DNA of 64,000 bases. It comes from Cryptomeria japonica. Lineage: Eukaryota; Streptophyta; Pinopsida; Cupressales; Cupressaceae. The notes under the pieces are model-generated. The model saw nothing but the letters and a program-made list of their open reading frames with translations. It was not told the origin of the DNA and ran no database searches. A program made the translations under genes and the position numbers. Shown here in pieces: positions 1 to 10,946 of this stretch. The stretch covers positions 507,555,942-507,619,941 of the forward strand of contig NC_081410.1 in NCBI RefSeq assembly GCF_030272615.1, in the 5' to 3' direction. How positions within the stretch are numbered: position 1 is the first letter of the stretch; every line of letters begins with the position of its first letter.

Positions 1-430
1 TTACTGACTAGGTTCCTTAGGGTTTACCGACTAGGTTTTTTGCTCGGTAACATACTATAGTATCAACCTTACAATTAACAACATATGTAGGATATCAAAA
101 CAATCTAAACATCATGATCTCATCATTGTCTAACTTGGTCATAGTTGCCCATTGAATAACTTATTCTTCCCTTCATTCATCATATTCTTTCTGTGTCTTT
201 TACCGACATCTTAATTCTTTTCAAAACATACTTCTTAAGATATGGCAACATCATACTAAATTAGAAAATCAATTTCTTGACATCAATGACAAAATAATAA
301 TATTAAGACAGTAAAACATCCTTAATCAGTTATATCCATACTTAATCAGTTATATCCATAATCATCAACAACCTTCTCAATATCCTTATTGAAATGCCAG
401 CAATCTTCCTTGTCTGTTATAATGCCAACA
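1..430 (-). repeat. Element A 3' LTR (partial)
   Basis: Aligns by eye with about 6150-6560 (the outer part of the 5' LTR). On the minus strand it opens with TGTTGGCATTATAAC immediately after the polypurine tract. It differs from the other LTR by an extra 20-bp copy of cttaatcagttatatccata around 331-360, a local tandem duplication present only in this LTR. Confidence 0.92.
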
Positions 431-444
431 ATCTCCCCCTTTGG
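431..444 (-). other. Element A polypurine tract (proximal)
   Basis: The minus strand reads CCAAAGGGGGAGAT directly followed by the LTR start TGTTGG. Upstream on the same strand lies the quasi-palindrome TTGCCATCAATGCCAA. Confidence 0.88.
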
Positions 445-573
445 CATTGATGGCAAAATCAATTGATTTGACCTAATTGATTCGGATCTAGATTGTTGTA
501 AAATGTTGAAATGCTCTCCCCCATACATTAGTCTTCTCCTCTTTGTCTTCAGTCTTCTCCCCTATACATTGGT

Positions 574-589
574 CTTCTCCCCCTTTGAC
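574..589 (-). other. Element A second polypurine tract
   Basis: The minus strand reads GTCAAAGGGGGAGAAG, about 140 bases upstream of the LTR-proximal tract. It is also preceded by a quasi-palindrome (TTGACATTGTTGTCAA). Elements C, I and J keep the same twin arrangement. Confidence 0.7.
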
Positions 590-827
590 AACAATGTCAA
601 AAAGTAAAGAACTAAAACATGATTTCTTCTGCTGAGAAGTGAATTCCTTGCTATTATGTATCTACTTAGTCTCGGTCAGAGCATTTGTCTTCAATATCTA
701 TTCCCAGTATTGTTTCCTGTATTGTTTCCTGTACACCTTTAGAAAACTTCCTAAAGTGTGTATATCAACATCAACTCCTAAAAGATATTTTGTAAAGTCA
801 TCGAATTGATGCTTTCACCGAACTCGG

Positions 828-2414
828 TCAGTGAAGGGAAGATAGGGGTAGGACCCCTAACTTTCTTCTGAGATACTCAAAAGTGTCTTTTGGTAGTGGC
901 TTGGTGAAGATATCTACTATTTGTTCCTTTGTGCTAGCATACTGCAACACCACTTTCTTGTCTTGAACTTCTTCTCTAAGATAATGATATTTGATAGAGA
1001 TGTGCTTTGTCTTAGAGTGCATAACAGGATTCTTTGAAATGTTGATAGCACTAGCATTGTCACAAAATATAGTTACTAGCTCGGTAACTTTCTCATTTAT
1101 ACCTTCCAACAGTTGTTTGATCCATGCTATATTAGTGCAATTCAATGTTGCAGCAACATATTCCGCTTCTGTTGTTGACTGTGAAACACATCCTTGTTTC
1201 TTGCTAAGCCAACTTACTAGTCTTTCTCCTAAAAAGAAAGCTCCTCCACTTGTGCTTTTCCTGTCATCAATGTTGCCTGCCCAATCAGCATAAGTAAAAA
1301 CTTTTAAGTCAAGATCATTTCTCTTATGATATACTAAGCCATAATCCTCTGTGCCTCTCAGGTATCTGCAAATTCTTTTGATTGCTCTCATATGTGTTTC
1401 CTTGGGATCTGTAGAAAATCTTGCAACTATACCTACTGCATATGCTATATCTGGTCTACTGCGAACAACATATTGCAACTTTCCAATCATAGATTGATAA
1501 AGTGTATCATCAACAGATGCAGAATCATCATTCTTTGATAATTTATAGTTGGTAGTCATAGGAGTGCTTACAGGTTTTGAATCCTCCATTCCAAATTTCT
1601 TCAAGATTTCCTTTATGTACTTGGATTGGGTAATGAAAATCTCATCTTTCATTTGTAGTATCTGTAAACCTATAAAATACTTTATCTCACCGATCAATGA
1701 CATCTCAAATTCTTTGCTCATTTCATTTCCAAAGTTCTTGCATAAAGAATCATTTCCACAAAATATAATGTCATCAACAAATATTGCTGAAATTAGTATT
1801 CCATTTTCATCATTCTTCATGTACATATTACTATTTTCAATTGTTCTTATAAAACCAATCTTGATCAAATAAGAGTGTAATCTCTCATACCATGCTCTAG
1901 GTGCTTGTTTCAAACCATATAATGGTTTGTTCAATTTACATACCTGATCTCTACTCTTGTCTTCAACAAATCCTTCAAGTTGTTCAATAAAAACTTCTTC
2001 TTCTAATACACCATTCAGAAATGCAGATTTGACATCCATTTGATATACCTTGAACTTCTTAAAAGAAGCATATGACAACAATGTTCTTACTCCTTCAAGT
2101 CTAGTCATAGGTGCAAAAGTCTCACCATAATCAATTCCTTCTTCTTGAGCATAACCTTTGCAAACTAGTCTTGCTTTATTTCAAATGACCTCACCTTTTT
2201 CATTTAACTTGTTTCTAAAAATCCACTTAGTACCGATTACATTTTTGTTCTTCAGTCTTGGGACCAGTGTCCATGTGTCATTCTTCTTGATTTGATCAAT
2301 CTCTTTTGTCATAGCATTTATCCAATTTTCACTGTTGAATGCCTCTTTCACTATTCTCGGTTCAAATTCAGATATCAGACATGTATTTTGTCTCAGTTTG
2401 TTCCGTGTCATCAT
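828..2414 (-). pseudogene. Element A reverse transcriptase and RNase H, one in-frame TGA
   Basis: A single frame of about 528 codons runs through 2414-828 and is broken only by TGA at 2181-2183 (just before [10 protein letters not shown]). RT motifs are [24 protein letters not shown] and the catalytic FVDDII. RNase H follows with Y-A-D-W-A-G, DDRKSTSG, SKKQ and TTEAEYVA, then the Copia C-terminus with DIFTKPL. The stop falls where other Copia RTs usually carry Arg or Trp, so CGA to TGA is a likely origin. This is the best-preserved part of element A. Confidence 0.92.
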
Positions 2415-2431
2415 TGGATCATCCTTATCTC

Positions 2432-3570
2432 CTATAATCTGACATACTTGGCTAATACAAGCTCGGTAGGCTCTGTATGATCTTCTTCATCACTCGGTAA
2501 CTGGATATTCTCTTCATTTTCTTCTGTAGTCTTCTCGGTAGAACTTCTCAGTTGAACATAGACAAATCCTTCATAATCTTCTAGTTCCTTGGAATTTCCT
2601 TCATCATCTCTTTCTGTAAATTCATCAATTTTCACATTTTCACTTTCTACTATTTTGTTAGATGATTTTATCAGACATTTAAATGCTTTGCTTCTAGAAG
2701 AATAACCTATAAATGTTCCTTCTTCACTTTTCTGATCAAACTTACCATTTCTGTCATCTTTGTGAACATAGGATCTACTTCCAAAGATTTTAAAATAACT
2801 TACATTAGGTTTCTTATCATACCAGATTTCATAAGGTGTCTTCAAAGTTCCTTTCTTTAGTTGTACTTGGTTCAGGGTGTATACTGTTGTGCTTATTGCT
2901 TCTCTCCAAAATGTTTGTGGCACTTTTTTTTTCAATCATCAGTGTTCTGGCACAGTCCACAATAGATCTATTTCTTCTCTCAGCTATTCCATTTTGTTGT
3001 GGAGTTCTCGGTGCATAGACTTGTCTTTTAATACCATGATCATTGCAGTATAAGTTAAACTCATCAGATGTGAACTCTCCTCCTCTATCTGATCTAAGAC
3101 ATTTCAATTGTCTTCCTATTTCATTTTCAACTCTTGCCTTGTACCATTTAAACATTTGAAATGCTTCTGATTTTTCTTTTAAAAACAATACTGACATCAT
3201 CCTTGAATAATCATCCACAAGTAATATGAAATATTTGTCACCATAATAACTTTGAACTTTCATAGGACCACAAAGATCAGTATGCACAAGATCTAAAATT
3301 CCCTTAGAAGTGTAAGGCTTACTTGTAAAGCTTGATCTTGTCATTTTTCCCATCTGGCATCCTCAGCATATAGCATTCTCAAGTTTCTCAAGACTCAGTA
3401 GACCTCTTACTCGGTGCTTCTTACTTATTTTGATCAGATTATCAAAATTTACATGACAAAACCTTTTATGCCATAACCAGGTATCATCTATCTTTGCATA
3501 AAGACAATTCTTCAGAGTTGAGTCAAGGTGAAATGTGTTACCTTTTGTTTGTGTCCCGGTAGAAGCTAAC
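2432..3570 (-). pseudogene. Element A pre-integrase and integrase core, frameshifted
   Basis: Starts with the GAG-pre-integrase region (H-K-R-F-C-H-V-N-F near 3470, C-Q-M-G-K near 3350). A TGA interrupts the zinc-binding C-x2-C. The core holds all three catalytic residues: D in HTDLCGP, D in LRSDRGGEF and E in NGIAERRN. A run of eight A on the coding strand near 2930 marks a frameshift joining the core (2829-3353) to the C-terminal part (2432-2935, with TFWREAI and KIFGS). Integrase would insert the cDNA into host DNA. The catalytic triad is kept, but the frame is not. Confidence 0.87.
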
Positions 3571-3722
3571 TTTCCATACTTGTCATGAACTTTGACAATT
3601 CCATTCTGAAACTCTATTCAGTAGCCTGTGTTGTTTAGCTGTGCTACACTCAAAAAATTATATTTCAAACCTTCAACCCAATAAACATCATCACATTTTG
3701 CATTATCAAGAAGTGTTATGGA

Positions 3723-3929
3723 TCATTTACCTTTTACTGGACATGGTGCATCATTACCAAATCTTACATTTCCACCATCATAATCTTCTAATATAACAAA
3801 CTTGTGTTTATCACCTCTCATGTGATGTGAGCATCCACTATCTATGATCCAAGAGTCATTAGTATTTATATGAGATACTAAAGATTTTTCTTCATACCTT
3901 TCTTCATCTGATCCATCTTTAATAGCCAC
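3723..3929 (-). pseudogene. Element A aspartic protease segment
   Basis: The segment SWIIDSGCSHHM carries the Copia retropepsin active site D-S-G followed by the H-H pair usual in plant Copia proteases. It lies between the gag zinc knuckle and the integrase, as expected. The next codons toward 3650 contain stops, so the protease is no longer joined in frame to integrase. Its role would be cleavage of the Gag-Pol polyprotein. Confidence 0.85.
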
Positions 3930-4100
3930 ATAAACAACTTCCTCTATATCAGTTTCATTTGATTTATCATCATTAGATTCCTCATCAGCTATTAGACATG
4001 TCTTTTTATCTCTTCTCCTAAAATCTCGGTGTCCTCTATAATGATTATCTTTCTATCTGTCATCTCGGTAATCTCTCTTTTCAGTAGAATCTTTGTTAGG

Positions 4101-4990
4101 ACAGTTAGAAGCCATATGTCCTATTTTATCACAATTGAAACATTTCAAAGGTAGTTTTCCTTCATACTTACCTTTTCCTCTCGGTAACCTTCTAGCTAAT
4201 AGTGCTTCAAACTCTTCTTGCTTTTTGATTTACTCATACAGTTTGTGCACTTTTTTCATATTCTTACGAAATCTTTCACTTGCTCCACTATGATCTCCTT
4301 CAGAGTACTTATACTTTCTTTCATTGAAATCATTAGATTCATCAAGATGAAAAGAACTAAATGCAGATTCAACTTTATTTACCGAAGATCCACTGTTATC
4401 AAAGTTACTTAACTCAAATGCATGTAACTTACTGATAGTAGCATCTAAAGAGACTGGCATATTAGGTACATACCTCAATTCATTGATTGCAGAGACTCAA
4501 ATTGCATAAGCTGGCAGAAGGGTTTTCAACAACTTACTTGTTATATCCTTTTCTTCAATAGTTCCACCTGCTCCTTTGATTTGATTGACAATCTCCTTTA
4601 GTCTTGTACTATACTAAGTTATATTTTCACCTTCATTCATCCTCATAGATTCAATTTGTCCTCTTAGACTATCCACTTTTTCTCTTTGAACATGTTCACA
4701 CCACCATACACAGATATGAGCTTGTCCCACATTGCCTTTGCATCATTGCAGCCTTCTAGATCATTAAACTCTGAGTCGGTCAATATAGATGTTATTTCAA
4801 TCATAGCTTGGATATGTTCTTTCTTTGCCTTTATCTCTTCCATTGTCAATGGATAGGTGCTCAGTGTAATGAAATCATTCTCCAGATAGTATATAGCATA
4901 TTCTCCAACTCCTGATAAGTGTAGCTTCATCCTTTTCTGCCATGTAGAGAAACTTGACTTGTTCAGCTTTGGTGCATCCCTCTTATACAT
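4101..4990 (-). pseudogene. gag: Element A gag (capsid/nucleocapsid), frameshifted
   Basis: Copia Gag packages element RNA into cytoplasmic particles. The likely start is the Met at 4990, shortly inside the PBS, followed by a W-Q-K-R-M-K segment of the kind typical of Copia gag N-termini. Open pieces are 4664-4990 and 4230-4478. Near 4690 the reading switches frame, and the stretch 4480-4660 needs a different frame. The nucleocapsid zinc knuckle is intact at 4101-4142: C-F-N-C, then H and C in CX2CX4HX4C spacing. Identification is firm from the knuckle and from the protease that follows. The protein itself cannot be made intact. Confidence 0.82.
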
Positions 4991-5041
4991 CTTTGGATCT
5001 TTCCCTCAAGTGCCTTAAAACTTTTTCTCTTGGAGGCCTAA

Positions 5042-5053
5042 GCTCTGATACCA
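5042..5053 (-). other. Element A primer-binding site (initiator tRNA-Met type)
   Basis: On the minus strand this reads TGGTATCAGAGC, the classical plant Copia PBS complementary to the 3' end of initiator tRNA-Met. It lies two bases inside the 5' LTR edge. Confidence 0.9.
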
Positions 5054-5055
5054 AT

Positions 5056-6560
5056 TGATAGTTCTGATAATAAATGTTTAGTACAGATGCCAAGCTAACA
5101 AGATGAGAGGGGGCGGGGGTGAATCATACAAACTTAATCTTCCATAAAGACAATAGATTCAACCTCGATAACATATACTTCAGTAATATAACCAAAACTG
5201 CTAAACATGCAAACTCAAAAGAATATAAACATCATAACACTCATAACACCAGATTTAACGTGGAAACCCAAATAGGGAAAAACCACTATGGGATTTTGGA
5301 CCCACTAAGAAATATACTCTTCTAGAGTATGCTCGGTTAAAAGCAATTCCTGTTAAATATTACAAACACATTGCTAGATGCGACCCAGTTAAGGGATTTC
5401 CCTCAGATCTGTTAGGATCTTAACCTTGTTAGAAGTGACCTTCTTAAAGGATTTCAAACATTCAATCAGAATGTCACCTTGCTAGATGGTTTTACAAATA
5501 AGACTGTTAAGTCCACTCGGTTAAGAGATTTTCTTTCACTTTCACAAAATAACAATAATAAAAATCTATCTGCAACTTCACATCTAAAAATGCTCAAGCA
5601 GATTCTTATTTGCTCAATACAATCTAGTCATAGAACTTGTCTTGAGCTCTTGCTGGGCTCTATACTCTATTATTCAAAACAGATCTTCAAGCTTTTGTGC
5701 TCGGTAATCACTATGTAGCATCCCTGTGCATACACTTGCCCGCATGCATTGTTTATCAACAGTTCCCTATTTATAAACAATTAGCTAACCGCTTAATCTC
5801 CTTGATCACATTTCCCATGATCAATCATAGTCATCAGATCTTCAACTTGTCCAGGTTCAATGTATCCTTCGATCTGAAAATGTTTTACCTTGCCTTGGAA
5901 CTTGCATACATTTCTTGGAACTTGTGCTAAGGTATTGCGGTTCAATCTGAGCTGTAGATCTTCCTGCCGATTTTTCTTTGTCATAGATTATTAACAAACT
6001 TCATTCATGACTTACCAATCATTTAATCAGTTCCAGCTCATTAGCTTCCTTCATTAAATAAAACTTGTAATCATTTAATGCATTCTTTTATAGCTCGGTT
6101 ACAACTCGGTAAATACTAAAATTCACTCGGTAGACATTCCGCCTTCATTAACTGATAGTGATAACCTTAGGGTTTACCGACTAGGTTCCTTGCTCAGTAA
6201 CATAGTATAGTATCAACCTTACAATTAACAACATATGTAGGATATCAAAACAATCTAAACATCATGATTTCATCATTGTCTAACTCAGTAATAGTTTCCC
6301 ATTGAATAACTTATTCTTCCCTTCATTCATCATATTCTTTCTGTGTCTTTTACCAACATCTTAATTCTTTTCAAAACATACTTCTTAAGATATGGCAACA
6401 TCATACTGAATTAGAAAATCAATTTCTTGACATCAATGACAAAATAATAATATTAAGACAGTAAAACATCCTTAATCAGTTATATCCATAATCATTAACA
6501 ACCTTCTCAATATCCTTATTGAAATGCCAACAATCTTTGTTGTCTATTATAATCCCAACA
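5056..6560 (-). repeat. Element A 5' LTR, 1505 bp
   Basis: Bounded on the plus strand by tgatagttctg at the left, next to the PBS, and aatcccaaca at the right. It contains a G-rich run near its inner end (about 5106-5118), a TATA-like box, and the block also found in the other Copia LTRs here (about 5250-5305). The right edge abuts element B sequence. Confidence 0.9.
5765..5775 (-). promoter_or_regulatory. Putative TATA box in element A 5' LTR
   Basis: The minus strand reads TATAAATAGGG inside the LTR, the expected place for the LTR promoter. The start site downstream is not visible from sequence alone. Confidence 0.5.
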
Positions 6561-7217
6561 AAATATACTAAATTGAACTTGGTACAAACATGAATAGAGA
6601 AATTTTTAATTAATGATTAATTGTATTAACGAAACCTATTTAATTTAGTACCTTAATTACAATGCGTAAACACACATTAAATCAAATTAAATACTTAGGA
6701 TTAAATACTCAATTTTACCACACACAAAGCATGCAACCCAAGAAAGCCAATTAGATACATGACCCGCAAACCCAAGCAAAATTGAAACCAACAGATGACT
6801 GACGATGCTCACTTGAGCACGACTAGGGTAAAATGAGGGTTTTACGACCACCTAATACAAACTCTAAGTACCAGAGAGGTACACTCCAACCTGCGAATCC
6901 ATGTGAAGAGGAACCTCGCACCTAGGTGCTACTGTACCTGCAATCTCTTGCAATAATGAGTCACACAAGCATACATACATATATATATATATATATAATG
7001 AAAGTGTTAGCCCGAAAATAATAACATGATTTGACAGAACAAATAAACTTACATAAGAATTGATGCGAAAACACATTAACAGGTACACACAATAATCATA
7101 ATATCTGACTACGACATTACATAATGGTAAATCAACCATCCAATAATCCAACGTTAAAAAAAAAGTCAACCAATGTCAAATTGGTTTTACAAATCTAACT
7201 AGGATAGGGGCACTACA
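6561..7217 (-). repeat. Element B 3' LTR (outer end only)
   Basis: Homologous to about 18250-18938, including the shared AT microsatellite and the closing cactaca. It is truncated at the left where element A inserted. Confidence 0.88.
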
Positions 7218-7230
7218 TCATCCCCCCTAG
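7218..7230 (-). other. Element B polypurine tract
   Basis: The minus strand reads CTAGGGGGGATGA directly followed by the LTR start TGTAGTGCCCC. Confidence 0.7.
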
Positions 7231-7762
7231 GCTCCTACTTACTCCTGGAAGTCATAAGGCTAGACAGAAAACATGTAGCACGCATTAGCCCTAAAATGCA
7301 TTTAACAAATATCAATTTGCACATATGCATCTTTTCACAGATAATCGAAATATTATTGCTAAATCCTCTATGAATGTCATTATCCATTGACAAGATACAT
7401 CTAAATCCATATATTTCTTATAACATTCTGGGAATTAACTATAATCATAGAAGAGAAACAAAAATGTTCTTCCTTTCATCACACCAAATTAAAGCATAAA
7501 AAGTGGTAAACAACAATTACCATACTCATCTACCAATATGACAAGAAAACATGCCATCATGATCAATTTCCTTTACCAATCCATCTTTTTCCATAAAACT
7601 TTATCGCATAGAGCTAGCTTCAAATTTTAAATTCTACAACCAAGTTAGCTTTCATGAAATAAGAGCAACATGTAGAACACAATTGTTTACACTTGTCAGC
7701 ATATAAAAACCTTTCCAATGACTATGTCCCATAACATAGTGACAAGATAACACAATTTACTC
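7231..7762 (-). other. Element B interior, left part, non-coding
   Basis: AT-rich DNA with no domain or long frame on either strand. It ends at the 18-bp repeat flanking element C. Confidence 0.6.
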
Positions 7763-7780
7763 CATGATTAAACATAATAA
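7763..7780 (+). repeat. 18-bp flanking direct repeat, left copy
   Basis: The sequence catgattaaacataataa, immediately outside element C. An identical copy lies at 11734-11751. Confidence 0.9.
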
Positions 7781-7781
7781 T

Positions 7782-7948
7782 TGTTGGCAAATGCACACTC
7801 CAATGAGACATTGTAGGTGATTGAAGGTTTTGTCATTGATGGCAACCTTACAATCCTATGACACCGGCAAGGCAATCCACCGACACTAGCAAGATCAGAT
7901 TCTACACTAGCACACAGACCACTGGCACCGGCAATGAAAGGAAGCATA
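7782..7948 (+). repeat. Element C 5' LTR, truncated
   Basis: Matches 10947-11115 and then diverges abruptly after gaaaggaagcata. The rest of the 5' LTR and the expected PBS are missing, consistent with an internal deletion. Confidence 0.82.
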
Positions 7949-7959
7949 GTGGCAGAGGT

Positions 7960-10738
7960 GCAACATCCAACAAGAGGTCTTTAAGAGTAAATGATGTAAC
8001 CGACATCAATGTCAGATTCATCAGCATGATTCTAGGCTATAAAACCACACATGCTAATAGGCTAAATTCAATTTCTAGTTTATGCATAAAGAGTGCTTAT
8101 GATATAATCAAGGATAATGTTAAAATTGATGTGTGTGAATGGTTGAAGGATGAACTGATTGACAATCTTGGAAAAATTAAGAAAGACAAAAAGGGGACAT
8201 TTAGATTTGGTAATTTACTTGTCTGTTTAATGCTACATATAACAAAATAGGTGCCTGGTATAGGTAACAAGAATCTTGGTTTTGACATACCGGTAGGAAA
8301 ACAATTATCTGACTTACTAAACAACATGGGTGAAAACAAAGAAAAGAATATAAATGAGTACTTTCAAGCATTGAAGGCCTAGATGAACACTAGAATCAGA
8401 TTATTACAAGAAATTGTAAATAAATATAAGGATGAAATATGTTTTGTCATTAAGAAGGATGAGATCTGGATGGAGGCAGTTATCCCAAGAACAATTTGGG
8501 TTACTGAAATGGGTTATGAAACTGATGATCACATAATTGAAACATATGCAAAAGCCCTTCTGGAACCACCCAAGGAGCCTAAGGAAGAGGTATTTTGTAG
8601 TGCTAAAACCATTGAGAATCAAATCCAATCCAAGGAAAGAGTAAAGAAGGTAGAAGTAATAGTGAGAAGAGGACCAAGGCAGGCTAAGGCTATCAAAGAA
8701 GATGTACTCAAACAAACTGGTATCACTGAAGATGAGTTAGAAACACTACAGCGAGAAACTCACCTTTCACCAGTAGAAACTTATTCAGAGAGTGATATGC
8801 CAGCTACATTTAAAAGAGTTGTGAGGAAAAGAGAACCTTCACCGGTATCTACACCTTTGCCTAGAAGAACTAGACAAAAACAATAGGCAGTGAGGCCCCC
8901 GGCTAAGAAGATAACTCCAAAGAAGAAAAAGTTAACACCAAAGAAAAAGACTCAACAAAATATTGCCCCAATTGACAAACTGCTGGATGAAATAACAGAG
9001 GAAGGAAAGCTAAAGAACATCAACAAATTATATGATTCACTATCAGTTGATGACAAGGAGAAAGTTGAAAACAGTGTAATTCTACACTTGGATATCTATA
9101 AGAAATTCTTGTTGCAAGTTGTGGATGAATTACCGGCTGAACTATTTAAAAGACTTGAAGCAAGAAGGCAAGCTGTTGTAGAGCTTGATAAGAAAATTAA
9201 AGTTGAAAAACTATTTGTTGTTTACCCAGTAAACTCACCAAAGGAAATAGATGATTTGATATCTGAAGCTAACCAATCAGTATTCTCAACTGCACCGACA
9301 TATAGCACTGATGGTTGGTAAAGTGAATGAGGTTGCAGAGGAAACTGCAAATGGATGGGATATATTCCTTGTAGAGAAGAAAAAATAGGAAGAGTATAGA
9401 AATCCTAAACCTATCAAAGTGTATTAGAAAGACAAGGATAAGGGAAAAGGCAAGGTTGGTGGACCTCCGAGCATAAAAATAACAGATAATCTACCTCCAC
9501 TGCCTCAAGATACTCCAGTGGTAGTTACAACTGAAGATCAATCGGCTAATGAGAGTATGGATATACCACAAGAGGATACAAATCCTAATTCTGAGGTATT
9601 ATACATAGTAGACATTGATACTCAGAAAGTTAATATTGTGGTAGATAAGGACACAATAGGAAAATCAGATATGGCTAGTGATCCACCGGTAACAGATAAC
9701 ATGGAAGGAAAAATGACATATGGTAACACAGAACAACAAGCAGAGCAACAGGTTAATCAACAAATAGAACAACAAGTAGAGCAATAGGCTCCAGCACAGC
9801 AACAAGTTAATACAGAGTCAGTGCCACCGACAACAGCTAAGCAAGACAAACCATTGCTTAAGGAAATGGAAACACAAACTGACCTACTAGAGGTCACCAC
9901 AAGCAAGGATATTGCTCCCACCGGCCGAATACAGAGTGTTGGCCCTTCAACTGCAGGATTCAAATCAACAAATATAATAGAAGTTATTTTAGATTCCATA
10001 AAGAAAATAATAGATTGTAGCTCACAATCATACAAGGCTATAGATGACACAATTCCTATTTTGAAGATGATAGCTCCAAAATGTAATGTAGATAATAAGG
10101 ATTCTTTGAGTCAACTTGACACTTTGTCTAAGTATATGACTGACAACACTGTGACAGTTGAACAAATAAAAGAGGAAGCATTCAAGGAGAGATTAGAAAA
10201 AGAATAACACAAATTCTTTGAGGAAGAAATAAAGAAGTGTACAAGACAGTTTGACACACTTCTACCGGAATTATGTAGCACATTAAAGGAATTCAAGACT
10301 TTGTATAGAGATACTTGTAAAATTAACTTTTTGATAGTTGACATAGACAAAAAAATGAGCAAGATATAGGAGGAAATAAATAAACTAGCTGACAACTTCA
10401 TTAATTCATCTTATTCATTATCAGTTTTTGAGCAAAAGATAAAAGGTTTTGAGGAAGAACTATTAAAGCTACAAAGAGAAAAAGAAAGAATAAAAAGTAA
10501 GGCTAAAGATCTTAAATAGAGATTAAGTCCAAAATTGGACTACCTCTCATCTTTAAGGAAAGAAATATCAGATTCTTTGGTTCAAGGACAGAAAACACCG
10601 GCAGAGAAAATGCAACACCTCACTGGTATAGTTCAGAGGATAGAGGCAACAATAAAAGATAGCAAACAATTCATTGGAAACCTAAATTTTCTTTTGGCGG
10701 ATCTTTTTCAGATTGTAACCAATCGATTACAAGGTTGA
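7960..10738 (+). pseudogene. Long orphan ORF of element C with many TAG stops
   Basis: One reading frame runs from about 7960 to 9318 and, after a single indel near 9318, continues to TGA at 10736. It would encode roughly 920 residues. I do not recognise the family. The N-terminal part looks globular (CEWLKDELIDNLG near 8140), followed by a Lys-rich basic stretch (KKITPKKKKLTPKKK, about 8905), a Gln-rich stretch (EQQAEQQVNQQIEQQ, about 9730) and a probable C-terminal coiled coil (about 10200-10520). Nine premature stops are present: TAG at 8248, 8380, 8884, 9386, 9425, 9785, 10367 and 10517, and TAA at 10205. Loss of Gln codons by C to T change explains this best. A structural or gag-like role is a guess. 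Confidence 0.7.
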
Positions 10739-10787
10739 GACAGGAAACCACACTCTATTGACACTTTGACAACCTTTGTCATTGATG

Positions 10788-10800
10788 CCAAAGGGGGAGT
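10788..10800 (+). other. Element C distal polypurine tract
   Basis: CCAAAGGGGGAGT preceded by the quasi-palindrome ttgtcattgatgccaa, about 145 bases upstream of the LTR-proximal tract. Confidence 0.7.
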
Positions 10801-10932
10801 AGTGGTATGAGAAAAATAATCAGCAAAAGACTCATCTGCTCAAGGGGAGTTCACATATTCTTTTGGTACACATTTTTGGACTTCAATTTTTGGTTACACT
10901 TTTGAATTTTCTTGTGAGTGTTGCCATCAATG

Positions 10933-10946
10933 CCAAAGGGGGAGAT
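10933..10946 (+). other. Element C LTR-proximal polypurine tract
   Basis: CCAAAGGGGGAGAT preceded by ttgccatcaatgccaa and followed at once by the 3' LTR. Confidence 0.85.

Larger units (their letters stand above)
1..6560 (-). mobile_element. Element A: Copia LTR retrotransposon, decayed, cut by window edge
   Basis: Minus-strand Copia element with the domain order gag, protease, integrase, RT, RNase H, which is diagnostic of Ty1/Copia. Seen directly: a full 5' LTR at 5056-6560, the inner part of the 3' LTR at 1-430, a PBS matching initiator tRNA-Met, and a polypurine tract touching the 3' LTR. The element interrupts an LTR of element B at 6560/6561. The 5-bp target duplication would be AAATA at 6561-6565, but its partner lies outside the window. 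The frames carry several stops and frameshifts, so the copy is not expected to be autonomous. Confidence 0.93.

Noticed and set aside
991-1872. Plus-strand frames of about 100 residues
   Set aside because: They are antisense shadows of the element A RT-RNase H frame.
5042-5053. tRNA gene
   Set aside because: Only the short PBS complement of tRNA-Met is present; no cloverleaf can be drawn around it. The same holds at 14895 and 49938.
7960-10738. Reassigned TAG codon or programmed readthrough as the reason for many TAGs
   Set aside because: Nuclear plant genes use the standard code, and eight separate TAGs plus a frameshift fit decay better than readthrough.
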